A DNA stretch of 64,000 bases from Sphingomonas phyllosphaerae FA2 (GTDB taxonomy: Bacteria; Pseudomonadota; Alphaproteobacteria; Sphingomonadales; Sphingomonadaceae), in contig NZ_KE386571.1 in assembly GCF_000427645.1 (NCBI RefSeq), positions 2,763,849 to 2,827,848 of the forward strand. The letters are read 5' to 3'. Below are positions 8,730-17,426 of the stretch, piece by piece. Under the pieces are notes generated by a model that worked only from the letters and a program-made list of their open reading frames with translations, ran no database searches and was not told the DNA's origin. The position numbers were made by a program, and so were the translations under genes. How positions within the stretch are numbered: position 1 is the stretch's first letter; each line of letters starts with the position of its first letter.

Positions 8730-9167
8730 CTAGATCGCCAGCGACAGGATCGGACGGCTCCACGTTGCCTTCATTGTCGGTGGTTTCGTGCCGACGACGA
8801 CCGCGCCCATCGCCTCATAGAAACCGACCGAGGGTGGATGGGAAACGATCTTGATCGAGGCGATGCCCCGCCACCTCGCTTCCGCCATCATGTGCCGGAA
8901 CAGCATAGACCCCACGCCGCTACCCTGAACGCCATCTGCTACGAACATCAGGTCCAGTTCGGGTTCACCGTCGAGGGTCAGACTGTAAAATCCGCACAAG
9001 GTATCGCCACGTTCAGCGATATGGAAAACATCTTTCTCGATCTGCGAGGGTGTGACCGCATAACCGTCGAGGATGCTTGCGTAATTACCGCTGTAAGCGG
9101 CTGAACCCTGCATCAGGTCGGTAAGTGCTTCCGCATCATCGGGCACGGCAGGGCGGATTGTAATCAC
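8730..9167 (-). CDS. GNAT family N-acetyltransferase
   Basis: A 145-residue acetyl-CoA-dependent acetyltransferase. It starts MITIRPAVPDDAEALTDLM, the usual beta1-alpha1 of the fold, and has the acetyl-CoA loop VQGSGVGSMLFRHMMAEAR (Q/RxxGxG/A type) at about residues 79-97, then the late PSVGFYEAMGAVVVG segment. The substrate is unknown. It stands alone, pointing away from murA. The 279-bp gap to thrC (9168-9446) has only a weak open frame and no structure I could identify. Confidence 0.88.
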   Translation of the reverse strand: MITIRPAVPDDAEALTDLMQGSAAYSGNYASILDGYAVTPSQIEKDVFHIAERGDTLCGFYSLTLDGEPELDLMFVADGVQGSGVGSMLFRHMMAEARWRGIASIKIVSHPPSVGFYEAMGAVVVGTKPPTMKATWSRPILSLAI

Positions 9168-9446
9168 GCCTGCTCCCTATCACCGGCTAGCCGTCCCCCA
9201 CAATCGAGCGCGATGCAGGCAAGGCCACTTTCCCGTTTGGGAACCCGTAGCGGGGGAGGCCGCCCTGCCAGTCGCGCCTACAGGCGTCCGGAGCAGCCGC
9301 TTTCCCAAAATCTGTTCTGGATTGCTTTTTCCCGAAATGACCTGTCGGAGATGGAGAAACGAGAAAGATCGCGCTTAAAGGATGGCCGCTATTGGGAGCC
9401 CGGATTGCGCGCCTGAACGACCGGCTTTGGGCGGCTTCAGCGGTCC

Positions 9447-10670
9447 CTACAAAGCATCGAAATCAATTACCCCATACCGGTCCAGCCGCTGCTCCGCCGC
9501 CGGCATCGGATACTTCAACCCCGTCGCGCAATTGAACAGCACGACCTCTTCCTCCTCGTCGACCAGCCCGTCACGCAGCGCCTGCCGATACGCCGCCAGC
9601 GTCGCGCCGCCCTCCGGGCACAGCAACAACCCGTCCTTGCGCGCGCACTCGTCAACCGCCTTCAGGATCGCGGGATCGCCGACCGCCACCGCCCTGCCGC
9701 CGCTCTCGCGCACCGCGCGCAGGATCAGGAAGTCGCCGACCGCGCGCGGCACGCGGATGCCCGCGGCGACGGTATGCGCATCCTCCCAACGCTCGGCATG
9801 TTCCTCGCCCGCCTCATAGGCGCGTACGATCGGCGCACATCCCGCGGCCTGTACCGCAAACATCCGCGGCCGTTCCGCACCGATCCAGCCCAGCTTCTCC
9901 AGCTCGTCGAACGCCTTCCACATCCCGATCAATCCGGTTCCACCGCCGGTCGGATAGAAGATCGCTTTGGGCAGCCGCCAGCCGAGCTGCGCGGCCAGTT
10001 CCAGCCCCATCGTCTTCTTGCCCTCGACCCGGTACGGCTCCTTCAGGGTCGAAAAGTCGAACCACCGCCCCTCTGCGGCACCTTTGCCAACAATCGCGCC
10101 GCAATCGTCGATCAACCCGTTGACGCGCCACACCTTTGCGCCCTGTGCGGCGATCTCGCGGACATTCACCTCGGGTGTGTCCTCCGGGCAGAAGACGATC
10201 GTCTCGATCCCGACCCGCGTGGCATAGGCGGCGAGCGCGGCGCCGGCATTGCCGTTGGTCGGCATCGCGATCCGGGTGACGCCCAGTTCCTTCGCCATCG
10301 CCACCGCCATCACCAGCCCGCGCGCCTTGAAGCTGCCGGTCGGCAAGCGGCCCTCGTCCTTGACCCAGACGTTGGGGCCGGCGCTGGCAGGGATCGGGAT
10401 CAGCGGCGTTTCGATTTCGCCGAGGCTGACGACATTGCGCGTCGCGCGCACGGGCAGCAGCTCGCGCCAGCGCCACAGATCGGTGGCGCGCCCGGCGAGC
10501 GTCTCGCGCGGGAGCGCGGCGCGGACCGCGTCGAGGTCGTAGCGCACGAGCAACGGCCGCCCGGCGCGGGAGAGATTGTGGAGCTGGTCCGCCACATACC
10601 GCTCGCCGGTCAGCGAGCATTCGAGATGCGTGATGAACGTCGGGCGGTCGGCGGAGAGGTTTTCGTTCAT
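9447..10670 (-). CDS. thrC: Threonine synthase
   Basis: A PLP enzyme (fold type II) converting O-phosphohomoserine to threonine. The 407-residue form starting MNENLSADRPTF at 10670 is preferred over an in-frame start 12 codons upstream. The PLP lysine is in LPTGSFKARG, the phosphate loop follows in the ATGGGTG-like FYPTGGGTGLIG, and TNGNAGAALAAYA is typical of the family. An N-terminal segment with THLECSLTGE may be a zinc-ribbon relic. Homoserine dehydrogenase lies 72 bp upstream on the same strand, so the pair forms the end of the threonine branch. Confidence 0.9.
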   Translation of the reverse strand: MNENLSADRPTFITHLECSLTGERYVADQLHNLSRAGRPLLVRYDLDAVRAALPRETLAGRATDLWRWRELLPVRATRNVVSLGEIETPLIPIPASAGPNVWVKDEGRLPTGSFKARGLVMAVAMAKELGVTRIAMPTNGNAGAALAAYATRVGIETIVFCPEDTPEVNVREIAAQGAKVWRVNGLIDDCGAIVGKGAAEGRWFDFSTLKEPYRVEGKKTMGLELAAQLGWRLPKAIFYPTGGGTGLIGMWKAFDELEKLGWIGAERPRMFAVQAAGCAPIVRAYEAGEEHAERWEDAHTVAAGIRVPRAVGDFLILRAVRESGGRAVAVGDPAILKAVDECARKDGLLLCPEGGATLAAYRQALRDGLVDEEEEVVLFNCATGLKYPMPAAEQRLDRYGVIDFDAL

Positions 10671-10742
10671 GCCGGTGGGTTTAACGGACGGGTGCGCGGG
10701 CGTCACCCTGCACGCACGCCGGTCACTCCCGCCTTTGCGACC

Positions 10743-12029
10743 TCACCCCAAAATATGCATCCACAGCGGTTCGCCGGTCAGGCTCTGCGATCCGCGGAGC
10801 CGTTCAAGCGCAGCAGCGACGCAGCGTTCCGGGCCGTCGTGCGTGACGATCGCGACCAGCACGCTGCCATCGGCGTGCGCGCCACGCTGGATCAGGCTTT
10901 CGATCGACACGCCCGCGTCGCGCATCGCCGCCGCGATCTCCGCGAGCACGCCGACGCGGTCCGCGACCGCGAAGCGCAGATAGGCGCGGCCGCGCCGCTC
11001 GCCGCTGTCCGCCGCCGCGGCCGTCGCCAGCGCATCGGCAGGCATCGCAAACGGCGGGCCGGACTCGCCGCGTGCGATGTCGATCAGGTCGGCGACCACC
11101 GCGCTGGCGGTCGGCCCCTCGCCCGCACCCGCGCCCTGGAAAAGCAGCCGGCCGACGAAATTGCCTTCGGCTACCACCGCATTGGTCGCGCCGGTGACGT
11201 GCGCGAGGGGATGGTCGTTGGGGACGAGGTGCGCGTGGACGCGCTGGAACAGCTTCTCGCCGTCCGCCTCGGCGACCCCGACCAGCCGCACGCGGTAGCC
11301 GAGCGCAGCCGCCTCCGCGATATCGGCGGCAAGCAAGTGGCGAATGCCGCTGATCGCGACGTCGCCGAACGCCGGCGCAGTGCCGAAGGCGAGGCTGGCA
11401 AGGATCGACAATTTGTGCGCCGCGTCGACGCCGTCGATGTCGAATGACGGATCGGCCTCGGCGAAGCCGAGCGCCTGCGCCTCGGCGAGCACCTCGGCGA
11501 AGTCGCGCCCCTCGGCCTCCATTTTGGAGACGATGAAATTGCACGTCCCGTTGAGGATGCCATAGACACGCGCGATCGCATTCGCCGCCGCGCCCTCGCG
11601 CAGCCCCTTGATGACCGGGATGCCGCCCGCGACCGCGGCCTCGAACTTCAGCGGCACGCCCGCGCCTTCCGCGACGCGCGCCAGTTCGAGCCCGTGATGC
11701 GCGAGCATCGCCTTGTTGGCGGTGACGAATCCCTTGCCCGCCGCCAGCGTGCGGCGCGCGAGGGCGAGCGCCGGGCCATCCGAGCCGCCGATCAGCTCGA
11801 CCACGACATCGGCGTCCGCCTCGGCGAGCGACGCGGTGTCATCGACCCACGAAAAGCGCGACAGGTCGACCCCGCGATCCTTGGATCGATCACGCGCGGA
11901 CACCGCCACGACCTCGATCGGGCGACCGGCACGGCGGGTAATCAGCGCGCGGTTCTCGTCAAGCACGCGGATCACGCCGCCCCCGACCGTCCCCAGCCCC
12001 GCCAATGCCACCCGCAACGCCTGCGCCAT
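10743..12029 (-). CDS. hom: Homoserine dehydrogenase
   Basis: A 428-residue NAD(P)H-dependent enzyme reducing aspartate semialdehyde to homoserine for threonine and methionine. The N-terminal Rossmann motif GLGTVGGGV, the central GGIPVIKGLREGAAANAI and GILNGTCNFIVSKME, and the catalytic-region EAQALGFAEADPSFDIDG are all present. A C-terminal ACT domain (from about residue 350, VADRVGVLAEIAAAM) suggests feedback control by threonine. It starts at ATG 12029 and is followed by thrC. Confidence 0.96.
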   Translation of the reverse strand: MAQALRVALAGLGTVGGGVIRVLDENRALITRRAGRPIEVVAVSARDRSKDRGVDLSRFSWVDDTASLAEADADVVVELIGGSDGPALALARRTLAAGKGFVTANKAMLAHHGLELARVAEGAGVPLKFEAAVAGGIPVIKGLREGAAANAIARVYGILNGTCNFIVSKMEAEGRDFAEVLAEAQALGFAEADPSFDIDGVDAAHKLSILASLAFGTAPAFGDVAISGIRHLLAADIAEAAALGYRVRLVGVAEADGEKLFQRVHAHLVPNDHPLAHVTGATNAVVAEGNFVGRLLFQGAGAGEGPTASAVVADLIDIARGESGPPFAMPADALATAAAADSGERRGRAYLRFAVADRVGVLAEIAAAMRDAGVSIESLIQRGAHADGSVLVAIVTHDGPERCVAAALERLRGSQSLTGEPLWMHILG

Positions 12030-12144
12030 GTTCGCCTCCGTATCTGTAGCCCGCGCTGCTAGGCGGTGCGGCTGATGCTGTCGAGCGCGTTGAAATCAGG
12101 CGGGTTGCAATTCCTGCAATCAAGATGGGAATTATTGCACTTGC

Positions 12145-12234
12145 GTCCTAGCGTGTTGCGGCGCAAAAAAGGTGTGCCTTTCAGGCATCCTCTCCTAAAA
12201 ACTTTTACAGCCGGGCCTTGCCCGGCTTTTTTTT
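12145..12234 (+). ncRNA. Candidate small regulatory RNA with anti-Shine-Dalgarno stretch
   Basis: In the 341-bp gap 12030-12370 the plus strand carries a hairpin at 12170-12191 (AGG.GTGCC, loop TTTCA, GGCATCCT), then a single-stranded pyrimidine-rich stretch CCTCTCCT (12189-12196) and A/T-rich linker, then a perfect terminator. This hairpin, anti-SD linker, terminator order is that of Hfq-type alphaproteobacterial sRNAs such as the MmgR/alpha-r14 (suhB) group. That comparison is from memory. The 5' end is a guess; no convincing promoter was located. The neighbours are the divergent hom start and a convergent acetyltransferase. The remaining bases of the gap show nothing recognisable. Confidence 0.5.
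12210..12234 (+). terminator. Strong intrinsic terminator
   Basis: A seven-base-pair GC stem (GCCGGGC at 12210-12216 with GCCCGGC at 12220-12226), a CTT loop and an uninterrupted run of eight T. No plus-strand protein gene precedes it within reach (the nearest is murA, 4 kb away), which is why a small RNA is inferred. Confidence 0.85.
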
Positions 12235-12370
12235 GGCCCCGACGTCCGCTAGGCAGCGACTCGCCGCACCGAAGAGCGCGGACGAACAGGAAAAAACAGG
12301 ACAGGATGCGCCGGTCGAACCGGCAGCGGAGCGGGGGACGGTCGGCGGGCCGTTCCCCGGGCGGGGCGCT

Positions 12371-12853
12371 TCACAGCGAGCGGAACATTACCAAAGCGTC
12401 CACCGGCCCCAGCGTCGGATGCCGGAACGCACCGGGTAGCCGCCCGACGATCGCAAATCCAAGCGACTGCCACAGATCGACCGCGCGGCGATTGCTCGAC
12501 ACCACGAAATTGAATTGCATCGCGGTGAAGCCGGCGGCTCGCGCGCGATCGAACGAATCGTGCGCCATCGCGCGCGCGACGCCGCGGCCCTGCGCGGCGC
12601 GGTCGACCATATAGCCGGCATTGGCGACGTGATCACCGCCGCCCGCCTGGTTGGCGCGAAGAAAATAGCTGCCGAGCAGCCGCCCTTCCTCTTCGAGAAC
12701 AAAGGTTTGGCGATCCGCGCCACACCAATAGGCCACGGCCGCCGCCGCATCCATGTCGCACGGCAAGGCATAGGTTTCGCCGGCTGCGATTTCAGGAAGG
12801 ATCAGCGTGGCGATCGCCGCCGCATCATCGGGCGAGGCAGGACGGATCATCAT
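12371..12853 (-). CDS. GNAT family N-acetyltransferase
   Basis: A 160-residue acetyltransferase with N-terminal MIRPASPDDAAAIATLILPE, the central NAGYMVDRAAQGRGVARAMAHDSFDRAR containing the Q/RxxGxG/A acetyl-CoA loop, and late AVDLWQSLGFAIVG. The pattern FVVSSNRRAVDLWQSLGF is common in acetyltransferases acting on small molecules or antibiotics, but the substrate cannot be assigned. Two ATG codons in tandem at 12853 and 12850 are both possible starts. It is divergent from a secreted protein gene. Confidence 0.88.
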   Translation of the reverse strand: MMIRPASPDDAAAIATLILPEIAAGETYALPCDMDAAAAVAYWCGADRQTFVLEEEGRLLGSYFLRANQAGGGDHVANAGYMVDRAAQGRGVARAMAHDSFDRARAAGFTAMQFNFVVSSNRRAVDLWQSLGFAIVGRLPGAFRHPTLGPVDALVMFRSL

Positions 12854-12964
12854 CGGCAGCGTCTTTAGAACGACGCGGGACGCTCATCAAATCGCAACGC
12901 AACTTGCGCGCTGCTGACACGAAGCGCGGGCATGGGCGTCGCAGGCAAGCTGCGGGGTCCGGCC

Positions 12965-13753
12965 ATGAACCGTCGATGGATGCGATCGGGAACGACCCTC
13001 GCCCTGTTGTTGCTGTCGAGCCTGTCGGTCGCCGCCGCGCCGCAGACCGCCGAGGACGAGGTAGAGGGGGCGCGGTTTCGCGGCGCCACGGCGCTGGATG
13101 GCGAGGTCTTCCACATTCAGGGTCTGGCCTTGCAGGGGCAGCGCGTGTGGGTGACCTCGGTCGATCGCTTCACCCGGCGCGGCTTCCTGCATCTGTTCGA
13201 CCGAGGGACGGGGCGGTTCGTGCGTCGGGTCGAGCTGACCGATGGTGCGCGCTATCATCCCGGCGGAATTTCGGTCGACGGGCACTCGCTGTGGGTGCCG
13301 GTCGCCGAGTTGCGCGCGGACAGCTCCGCGGTGCTGGTCGAGCTGGATACAGAGACCCTCCGGGTACGGCGGCGCATCCGGGTCGCCGATCATCTCGGCT
13401 GCGTTGCGGCGCAGGGGCGCTGGCTGGTGGCGGGCAATTGGAACAGCCGCTTGCTGTACGTCATCGACCGCGATGCGCCGTCTCGGATGCGGGTCGTCCC
13501 CAATCCCTCGCCGACGCGCTATCAGGACATCAAGTTCGCGGGCGGGCAATTGGTCGCGGGTGGCCCGCGATCATGGTGGAGCGGGACGGTCGACTGGCTC
13601 GACTGGCCGAAAATGACGCTGCGGCGCTCGATCGACGCGGGGGCCTATACCGCCGAGGGCATGGCGATCGAGGGCCGCGACCTGTATTTTGCGCCGGAGG
13701 ACGGGCCGGGTCGCCTGTACCGCTTCCGACTGAAGGACGGCGCGTCGGCGTAA
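12965..13753 (+). CDS. Secreted beta-propeller-like protein, function unknown
   Basis: A 262-residue protein with a signal peptide (basic MNRRWMR, hydrophobic core, cleavage after about VAAA). The mature part has repeated strands with GLALQGQRVWVTS, GGISVDGHSLWVPV and GMAIEGRDLYFAPEDGPG, consistent with a six-bladed propeller; it resembles the DUF6454 group, though this is a tentative recollection. I start at ATG 12965 rather than 11 codons earlier because the signal peptide then has a normal length. It converges with a PaiB-like gene, with stops four bases apart. Confidence 0.75.
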   Translation: MNRRWMRSGTTLALLLLSSLSVAAAPQTAEDEVEGARFRGATALDGEVFHIQGLALQGQRVWVTSVDRFTRRGFLHLFDRGTGRFVRRVELTDGARYHPGGISVDGHSLWVPVAELRADSSAVLVELDTETLRVRRRIRVADHLGCVAAQGRWLVAGNWNSRLLYVIDRDAPSRMRVVPNPSPTRYQDIKFAGGQLVAGGPRSWWSGTVDWLDWPKMTLRRSIDAGAYTAEGMAIEGRDLYFAPEDGPGRLYRFRLKDGASA

Positions 13754-13757
13754 CGGC

Positions 13758-14375
13758 TCAATCGAGCGGGATCAGACCGGCGACATCGTGCTGGTCCGCC
13801 GCACGCAGCCCGTCGGCGACACCGACGCGGTCCTCTCGACTGCGGTTCTGGCTGACCTTCCATTTGCCTTCAAGACGATCGACAGCGATCTCCACCCCGA
13901 CAATACCTTTCAGCTGCGCCCGGATGAAGTCCGCCGGCGCATCCGCGACCGTCCACGGATCGGCTTGATCTTTCTCCGCCGCGGCCGTCAGCGTGGCGGT
14001 CTGCTCCAGCAACCATGCGGGATCGTCGACGGTTCGCGCCCTGCCCCGCGCTTGCACGATCACGTAATTCCACGTGGGCACGACCTTTCCGTGAACGCGC
14101 TTGCTCGGATACCATGACGGACTGACATAGGCTTGCGGCCCCTGGAACACGACGAGCGCCGGCGCACCCGCGCGAAGGTCGGCCACCTGCTCGTTCGCCC
14201 GGGCGAGATGCGCGCGGAGCACGTCACCTTGTGCCGTAACCTCGAGGCTGAAAGGAACGACGTTCGCGACGATGCCGTTGCAGCTCGCCGTCACGAGCGT
14301 CGCCAGCGGATGCGCGTGGATCGCCGCCCGGAGCACCTCCGGCCGATCTTCGCGGAAAGCAGGGGGCCGGTACAT
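13758..14375 (-). CDS. FMN-binding negative transcriptional regulator (PaiB-like)
   Basis: A 205-residue protein starting MYRPPAFREDRPEVL, the hallmark of the PAI 2/PaiB family. FMN-binding split-barrel features follow (HPLATLVTA, ANVVPFSLE, LRAHLARAN, GPQAYVSPSWYP, VPTWNYVIVQARG). In Bacillus, PaiB affects sporulation and protease expression; in proteobacteria it is usually a flavoprotein of unsettled function. I chose the ATG at 14375; a longer in-frame start at 14411 is possible. It is divergent from the OPT transporter gene (88 bp). Confidence 0.87.
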   Translation of the reverse strand: MYRPPAFREDRPEVLRAAIHAHPLATLVTASCNGIVANVVPFSLEVTAQGDVLRAHLARANEQVADLRAGAPALVVFQGPQAYVSPSWYPSKRVHGKVVPTWNYVIVQARGRARTVDDPAWLLEQTATLTAAAEKDQADPWTVADAPADFIRAQLKGIVGVEIAVDRLEGKWKVSQNRSREDRVGVADGLRAADQHDVAGLIPLD

Positions 14376-14463
14376 GGACCGGTTGTACGGAAGCGCATCG
14401 GCGTTGACCATCGTGGGTGTGCCCGCCCTGTAACAGGCCGCGGACTTGTGGCACGGAGGCGGC

Positions 14464-16401
14464 ATGGCTTCCGCTCCCCTCCGCTCCCCCGTCGAACTCA
14501 CGCTGCGTGGCGTGCTGCTCGGCGGCGTCATCACGCTGCTGTTCACCGCCGCCAACGTTTATCTGGGGCTCAAGATCGGGCTGACCTTTGCCACCTCGAT
14601 CCCCGCCGCGGTGATCTCGATGGCGGTGCTGCGCGCATTTCGCGATTCGACGATCCTCGAAAACAATATCGTCCAGACCGTCGCCTCGGCGGCGGGGACG
14701 CTGGCGGCGATCATCTTCGTGCTGCCGGGACTGGTGATGATCGGCTGGTGGCAGGGTTTTCCCTTCGTCACGACCGCGACGATCACCGCGACCGGCGGCA
14801 TCCTGGGCGTGATGTTCTCGGTCCCGCTGCGGCGGGCGCTGGTGGTCGATACCGTGCTGCCGTTCCCCGAGGGCCGTGCCGCGGCCGAGGTGCTGAAGGT
14901 CGGTGAGGAGAGCCGCCACGGCGGGGCGGAGAGCGCCAAGGGGCTGTCTGCGATCGTCGCCAGCACGCTCGCCGCTGCGGGCTTCTCCATCCTGACGCAG
15001 ACGCGGTTAATCGCGGGCGAGGCCGCGCAATTCTTCCGCGTCGGCGCAGGCGCGACGGGCGTGAGCGCCGGGCTGTCGTTCGCGCTGCTGGGCGCGGGGC
15101 ATCTGATCGGGCTGTCGGCCGGGCTTGCGATCCTGCTCGGCGTCGTGGTCGGCTGGTGGGTCGTGTTGCCGATCCTGACCGCCGCCGCCCCGCAGGCCGG
15201 CGACGTCGCGGCCTGGGCGAACGCCGTGTTTCGCAGCGACGTGCGCTTTTTCGGCGCGGGCGTGATTGGAGTCGCAGCGATCTGGACGTTGTTGCGCATC
15301 GCCAAGCCGGTGATCGGCGGGCTGCGCGCCTCGCTGACCGCCGCGCGCGGTGACAGCGTCGCCATCGAGGAACGCGACCTGCCGATCGGGATCGTCGCGG
15401 CGGTGAGCCTCGTGACGCTGGTGCCGATCGCGGTGCTGCTCCACTCAGTGGTGAGCGGCGGGCCGCTCGCCGGGCACGAATGGGCGCTGGTGGTGGGCAG
15501 CCTGTTGTTCGTGGCGGTCATCGGACTCGTGATCGCGGCGGTGTGCGGCTATATGGCCGGGCTGATCGGCGCGTCGAACTCGCCGGTGTCGGGGATTGGA
15601 ATCCTGTCGGTGATCGCGGCGGCGACCTTGCTGGTCGGTCTGTTCGGACGCGGTGGCGAGGTGGCGCAGACGCAGGCGTTGGTCGCTTATGCGCTGATCG
15701 TGACCGGGATCGTATTCGGCGTGGCGACGATCTCGAACGACAATCTGCAGGATCTAAAGACCGGACAACTGGTCGGCGCAACGCCGTGGAGGCAGCAGGT
15801 CGCGCTGGTGATCGGCGTGTGCTTCGGCTCGGTGGTGGTGCCGCCGGTGATGCAGTTGCTTTATACGTCGTTCGGCTTTGCGGGGATGCCGGGCGCGGGG
15901 CCGAATGCGCTGGCCGCGCCGCAGGCGGCGCTGATCTCGGCGCTGGCGCAGGGCGTGCTGGGCGGCAATCTCAACTGGATGATGATCGGCTGGGGCGCGC
16001 TGGCCGGGGTCGCCGCGATCGCGCTCGACGAAGCGCTGGGGCGCGCTGGGCGGCTGCGACTGCCACCGCTGGGTGTCGGGCTCGGCATCTATCTGCCGAT
16101 GAGTGCGACGCTGACGGTGGTGGTCGGCGCGGTGATCGGGCACTTCTATGACAAGCGCGCCGACACGCTGCCCGATGCCGAGGCGGCGAAGCGGCTCGGT
16201 GTGCTGACTGCCACCGGGATGATCGTCGGCGAGAGCCTGTGGAATGTCGTCTTCGCCGGGATCGTCTACGAGACCGGCACCGAGACGCCGCTCGCGCTGG
16301 TCGACGGGTTCGAGGGACCGGCGCTGATCGCGGGGACATTGCTGTTCGCGCTGGTCGCGTGGTGGCTCTATCGCCGCACGCGAAAACTGCACGCGGCGTG
16401 A
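14464..16401 (+). CDS. OPT family oligopeptide transporter
   Basis: A 645-residue integral inner-membrane transporter of the oligopeptide transporter superfamily, which carries peptides or metal-chelate conjugates with protons. About 14-16 hydrophobic segments are visible, beginning with LTLRGVLLGGVITLLFTAANVYLGLKIGLTF (family N-terminal signature) and including SNDNLQDLKTGQLVGATPWRQQ. The ATG at 14464 is preceded by GGAGG at good spacing. The stop overlaps the GTG of an OsmC-like gene, so the two are probably made together. The substrate is not evident. Confidence 0.93.
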   Translation: MASAPLRSPVELTLRGVLLGGVITLLFTAANVYLGLKIGLTFATSIPAAVISMAVLRAFRDSTILENNIVQTVASAAGTLAAIIFVLPGLVMIGWWQGFPFVTTATITATGGILGVMFSVPLRRALVVDTVLPFPEGRAAAEVLKVGEESRHGGAESAKGLSAIVASTLAAAGFSILTQTRLIAGEAAQFFRVGAGATGVSAGLSFALLGAGHLIGLSAGLAILLGVVVGWWVVLPILTAAAPQAGDVAAWANAVFRSDVRFFGAGVIGVAAIWTLLRIAKPVIGGLRASLTAARGDSVAIEERDLPIGIVAAVSLVTLVPIAVLLHSVVSGGPLAGHEWALVVGSLLFVAVIGLVIAAVCGYMAGLIGASNSPVSGIGILSVIAAATLLVGLFGRGGEVAQTQALVAYALIVTGIVFGVATISNDNLQDLKTGQLVGATPWRQQVALVIGVCFGSVVVPPVMQLLYTSFGFAGMPGAGPNALAAPQAALISALAQGVLGGNLNWMMIGWGALAGVAAIALDEALGRAGRLRLPPLGVGLGIYLPMSATLTVVVGAVIGHFYDKRADTLPDAEAAKRLGVLTATGMIVGESLWNVVFAGIVYETGTETPLALVDGFEGPALIAGTLLFALVAWWLYRRTRKLHAA

Positions 16402-16868
16402 CGCGCGTCCGGCTGCGCTGGACCGGCAATCGCGGCGTAGGCACCGCCGGCTATACTACCTATGCGCGCGACCATGAGATTGCGGCGGACGGCAAGCCGG
16501 TGATCGCCGGCTCGTCGGACCCGCGCTTCCGCGGCGACGCGACACGCTGGAACCCCGAGGAACTGCTGCTCGGTGCAATCAGCGCCTGCCATCAATTATG
16601 GTATCTGCACCTGTGCGCCGATGCCGGCATCGTCGTCACCGCCTATCATGACGAGGCGGACGCGGTGCTGACACTCGACGCGGACGGCAATGGGCAGGTG
16701 ACCGAGGCGACCTTGCGCCCGCACGTCACGATCGCCGCGGGCGGCAATGCCGCGCTGGCCGGGACGCTTCATGCGGAGGCGCAGCGGCGCTGCTTCATCG
16801 CGCGATCGGTCGCCTTCCCGGTGCGCCATGTGGCGGTGATCGCAGTCGCCGCGGTATGTTCTGGTTAA
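16398..16868 (+). CDS. OsmC family peroxide-handling protein
   Basis: A 156-residue thiol peroxidase-like protein. The family cysteine pair is visible: SACHQLWYLHLC carries the first, and RRCFIARSVAFPV the second. OsmC/Ohr proteins reduce organic hydroperoxides using such a pair. No ATG is available at the right position; the GTG at 16398 overlaps the OPT stop as GTGA and gives a normal N-terminus (TRVRLRWTGNRGVGTAGY). It is translationally coupled to the transporter. Confidence 0.85.
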   Translation: MTRVRLRWTGNRGVGTAGYTTYARDHEIAADGKPVIAGSSDPRFRGDATRWNPEELLLGAISACHQLWYLHLCADAGIVVTAYHDEADAVLTLDADGNGQVTEATLRPHVTIAAGGNAALAGTLHAEAQRRCFIARSVAFPVRHVAVIAVAAVCSG

Positions 16869-16907
16869 CCATCTCCCGATAAGATGCGGGGCATGGTCAT
16901 TGTTGTT

Positions 16908-16984
16908 CGTCATTGCGAGCGCAGCGAAGCAATCCAGGGCGTCCTGATCCGGCACTGGATTGCTTCGCTGCGCTCGCAATGACG
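16908..16984. repeat. Palindromic intergenic repeat, family E
   Basis: Two perfect 30-bp arms (CGTCATTGCGAGCGCAGCGA continuing to 16937, and its reverse complement at 16955-16984) with a 17-bp spacer. This is the well-known GCGAGC.CAGCGAAGCAATCC repeat type found widely in proteobacteria. It separates osmC from the DUF2946 gene. A partial copy appears to begin at 63985, the window edge. Confidence 0.85.
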
Positions 16985-16995
16985 GAGCTGCTGTG

Positions 16996-17379
16996 GTGAG
17001 CGGGATCCGCGCACGATCGACGTTGTTCGCGGTCGTGGCCGCGCTGGCATTGCTGGTGCGGTTGCTGGTGCCGGCCGGGTTCATGCCGCAGGTCGCGCAC
17101 GGACAGGTCGCGATCGTCGCCTGCCCGGGCATGGCGATGGCGAGCACCGCGCATCACCACGGGCATGACACGCCCGCCCATAACGGTTTCGAGCGGCCGT
17201 GCGCCTTCGCCGCGGTCGCCGCGCCGGCTACGTTGCTCGCGATCGTGCTCTTGCTGGTACTGCCCTTGGCGGCAGTGGCCCGACGCCTTCTACTTCCAGA
17301 AAGCCAGCCTGCCTCGCGCATCGCGCTGCGCTGGCGTCCCCCACTCCGCGCCCCACCGACGATCCTCCCGACCCGCTGA
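16996..17379 (+). CDS. DUF2946-like membrane protein with His/Met-rich loop
   Basis: A protein of about 127 residues with an N-terminal hydrophobic helix (ALALLVRLLVPAGFMP, a DUF2946 signature), an exported loop containing CPGMAMASTAHHHGHDTPAH that looks metal-binding, a conserved late cysteine, and a second helix (TLLAIVLLLVLPLA). Start choice is between GTG 16993 and 16996; both are just after the family E repeat, which may supply part of the leader. The next gene encodes a PepSY membrane protein, a pairing usually linked to copper or iron handling. Function is inferred only from context. Confidence 0.75.
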   Translation: MSGIRARSTLFAVVAALALLVRLLVPAGFMPQVAHGQVAIVACPGMAMASTAHHHGHDTPAHNGFERPCAFAAVAAPATLLAIVLLLVLPLAAVARRLLLPESQPASRIALRWRPPLRAPPTILPTR

Positions 17380-17426
17380 CCTGCTGTCGCGGCGCCCATC
17401 ACGCGCGCCGAACCCGAGGACCCGTC

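Noticed and set aside
9213..9416. A 67-codon open frame between the acetyltransferase and thrC
   Set aside because: No Shine-Dalgarno, basic low-complexity composition and no recognisable fold; the gap is treated as non-coding.
12290..12335. tRNA T-arm-like sequence CCGGTCGAACCGGC
   Set aside because: No acceptor stem, D-arm or anticodon arm can be built around it on either strand; it is a chance palindrome.
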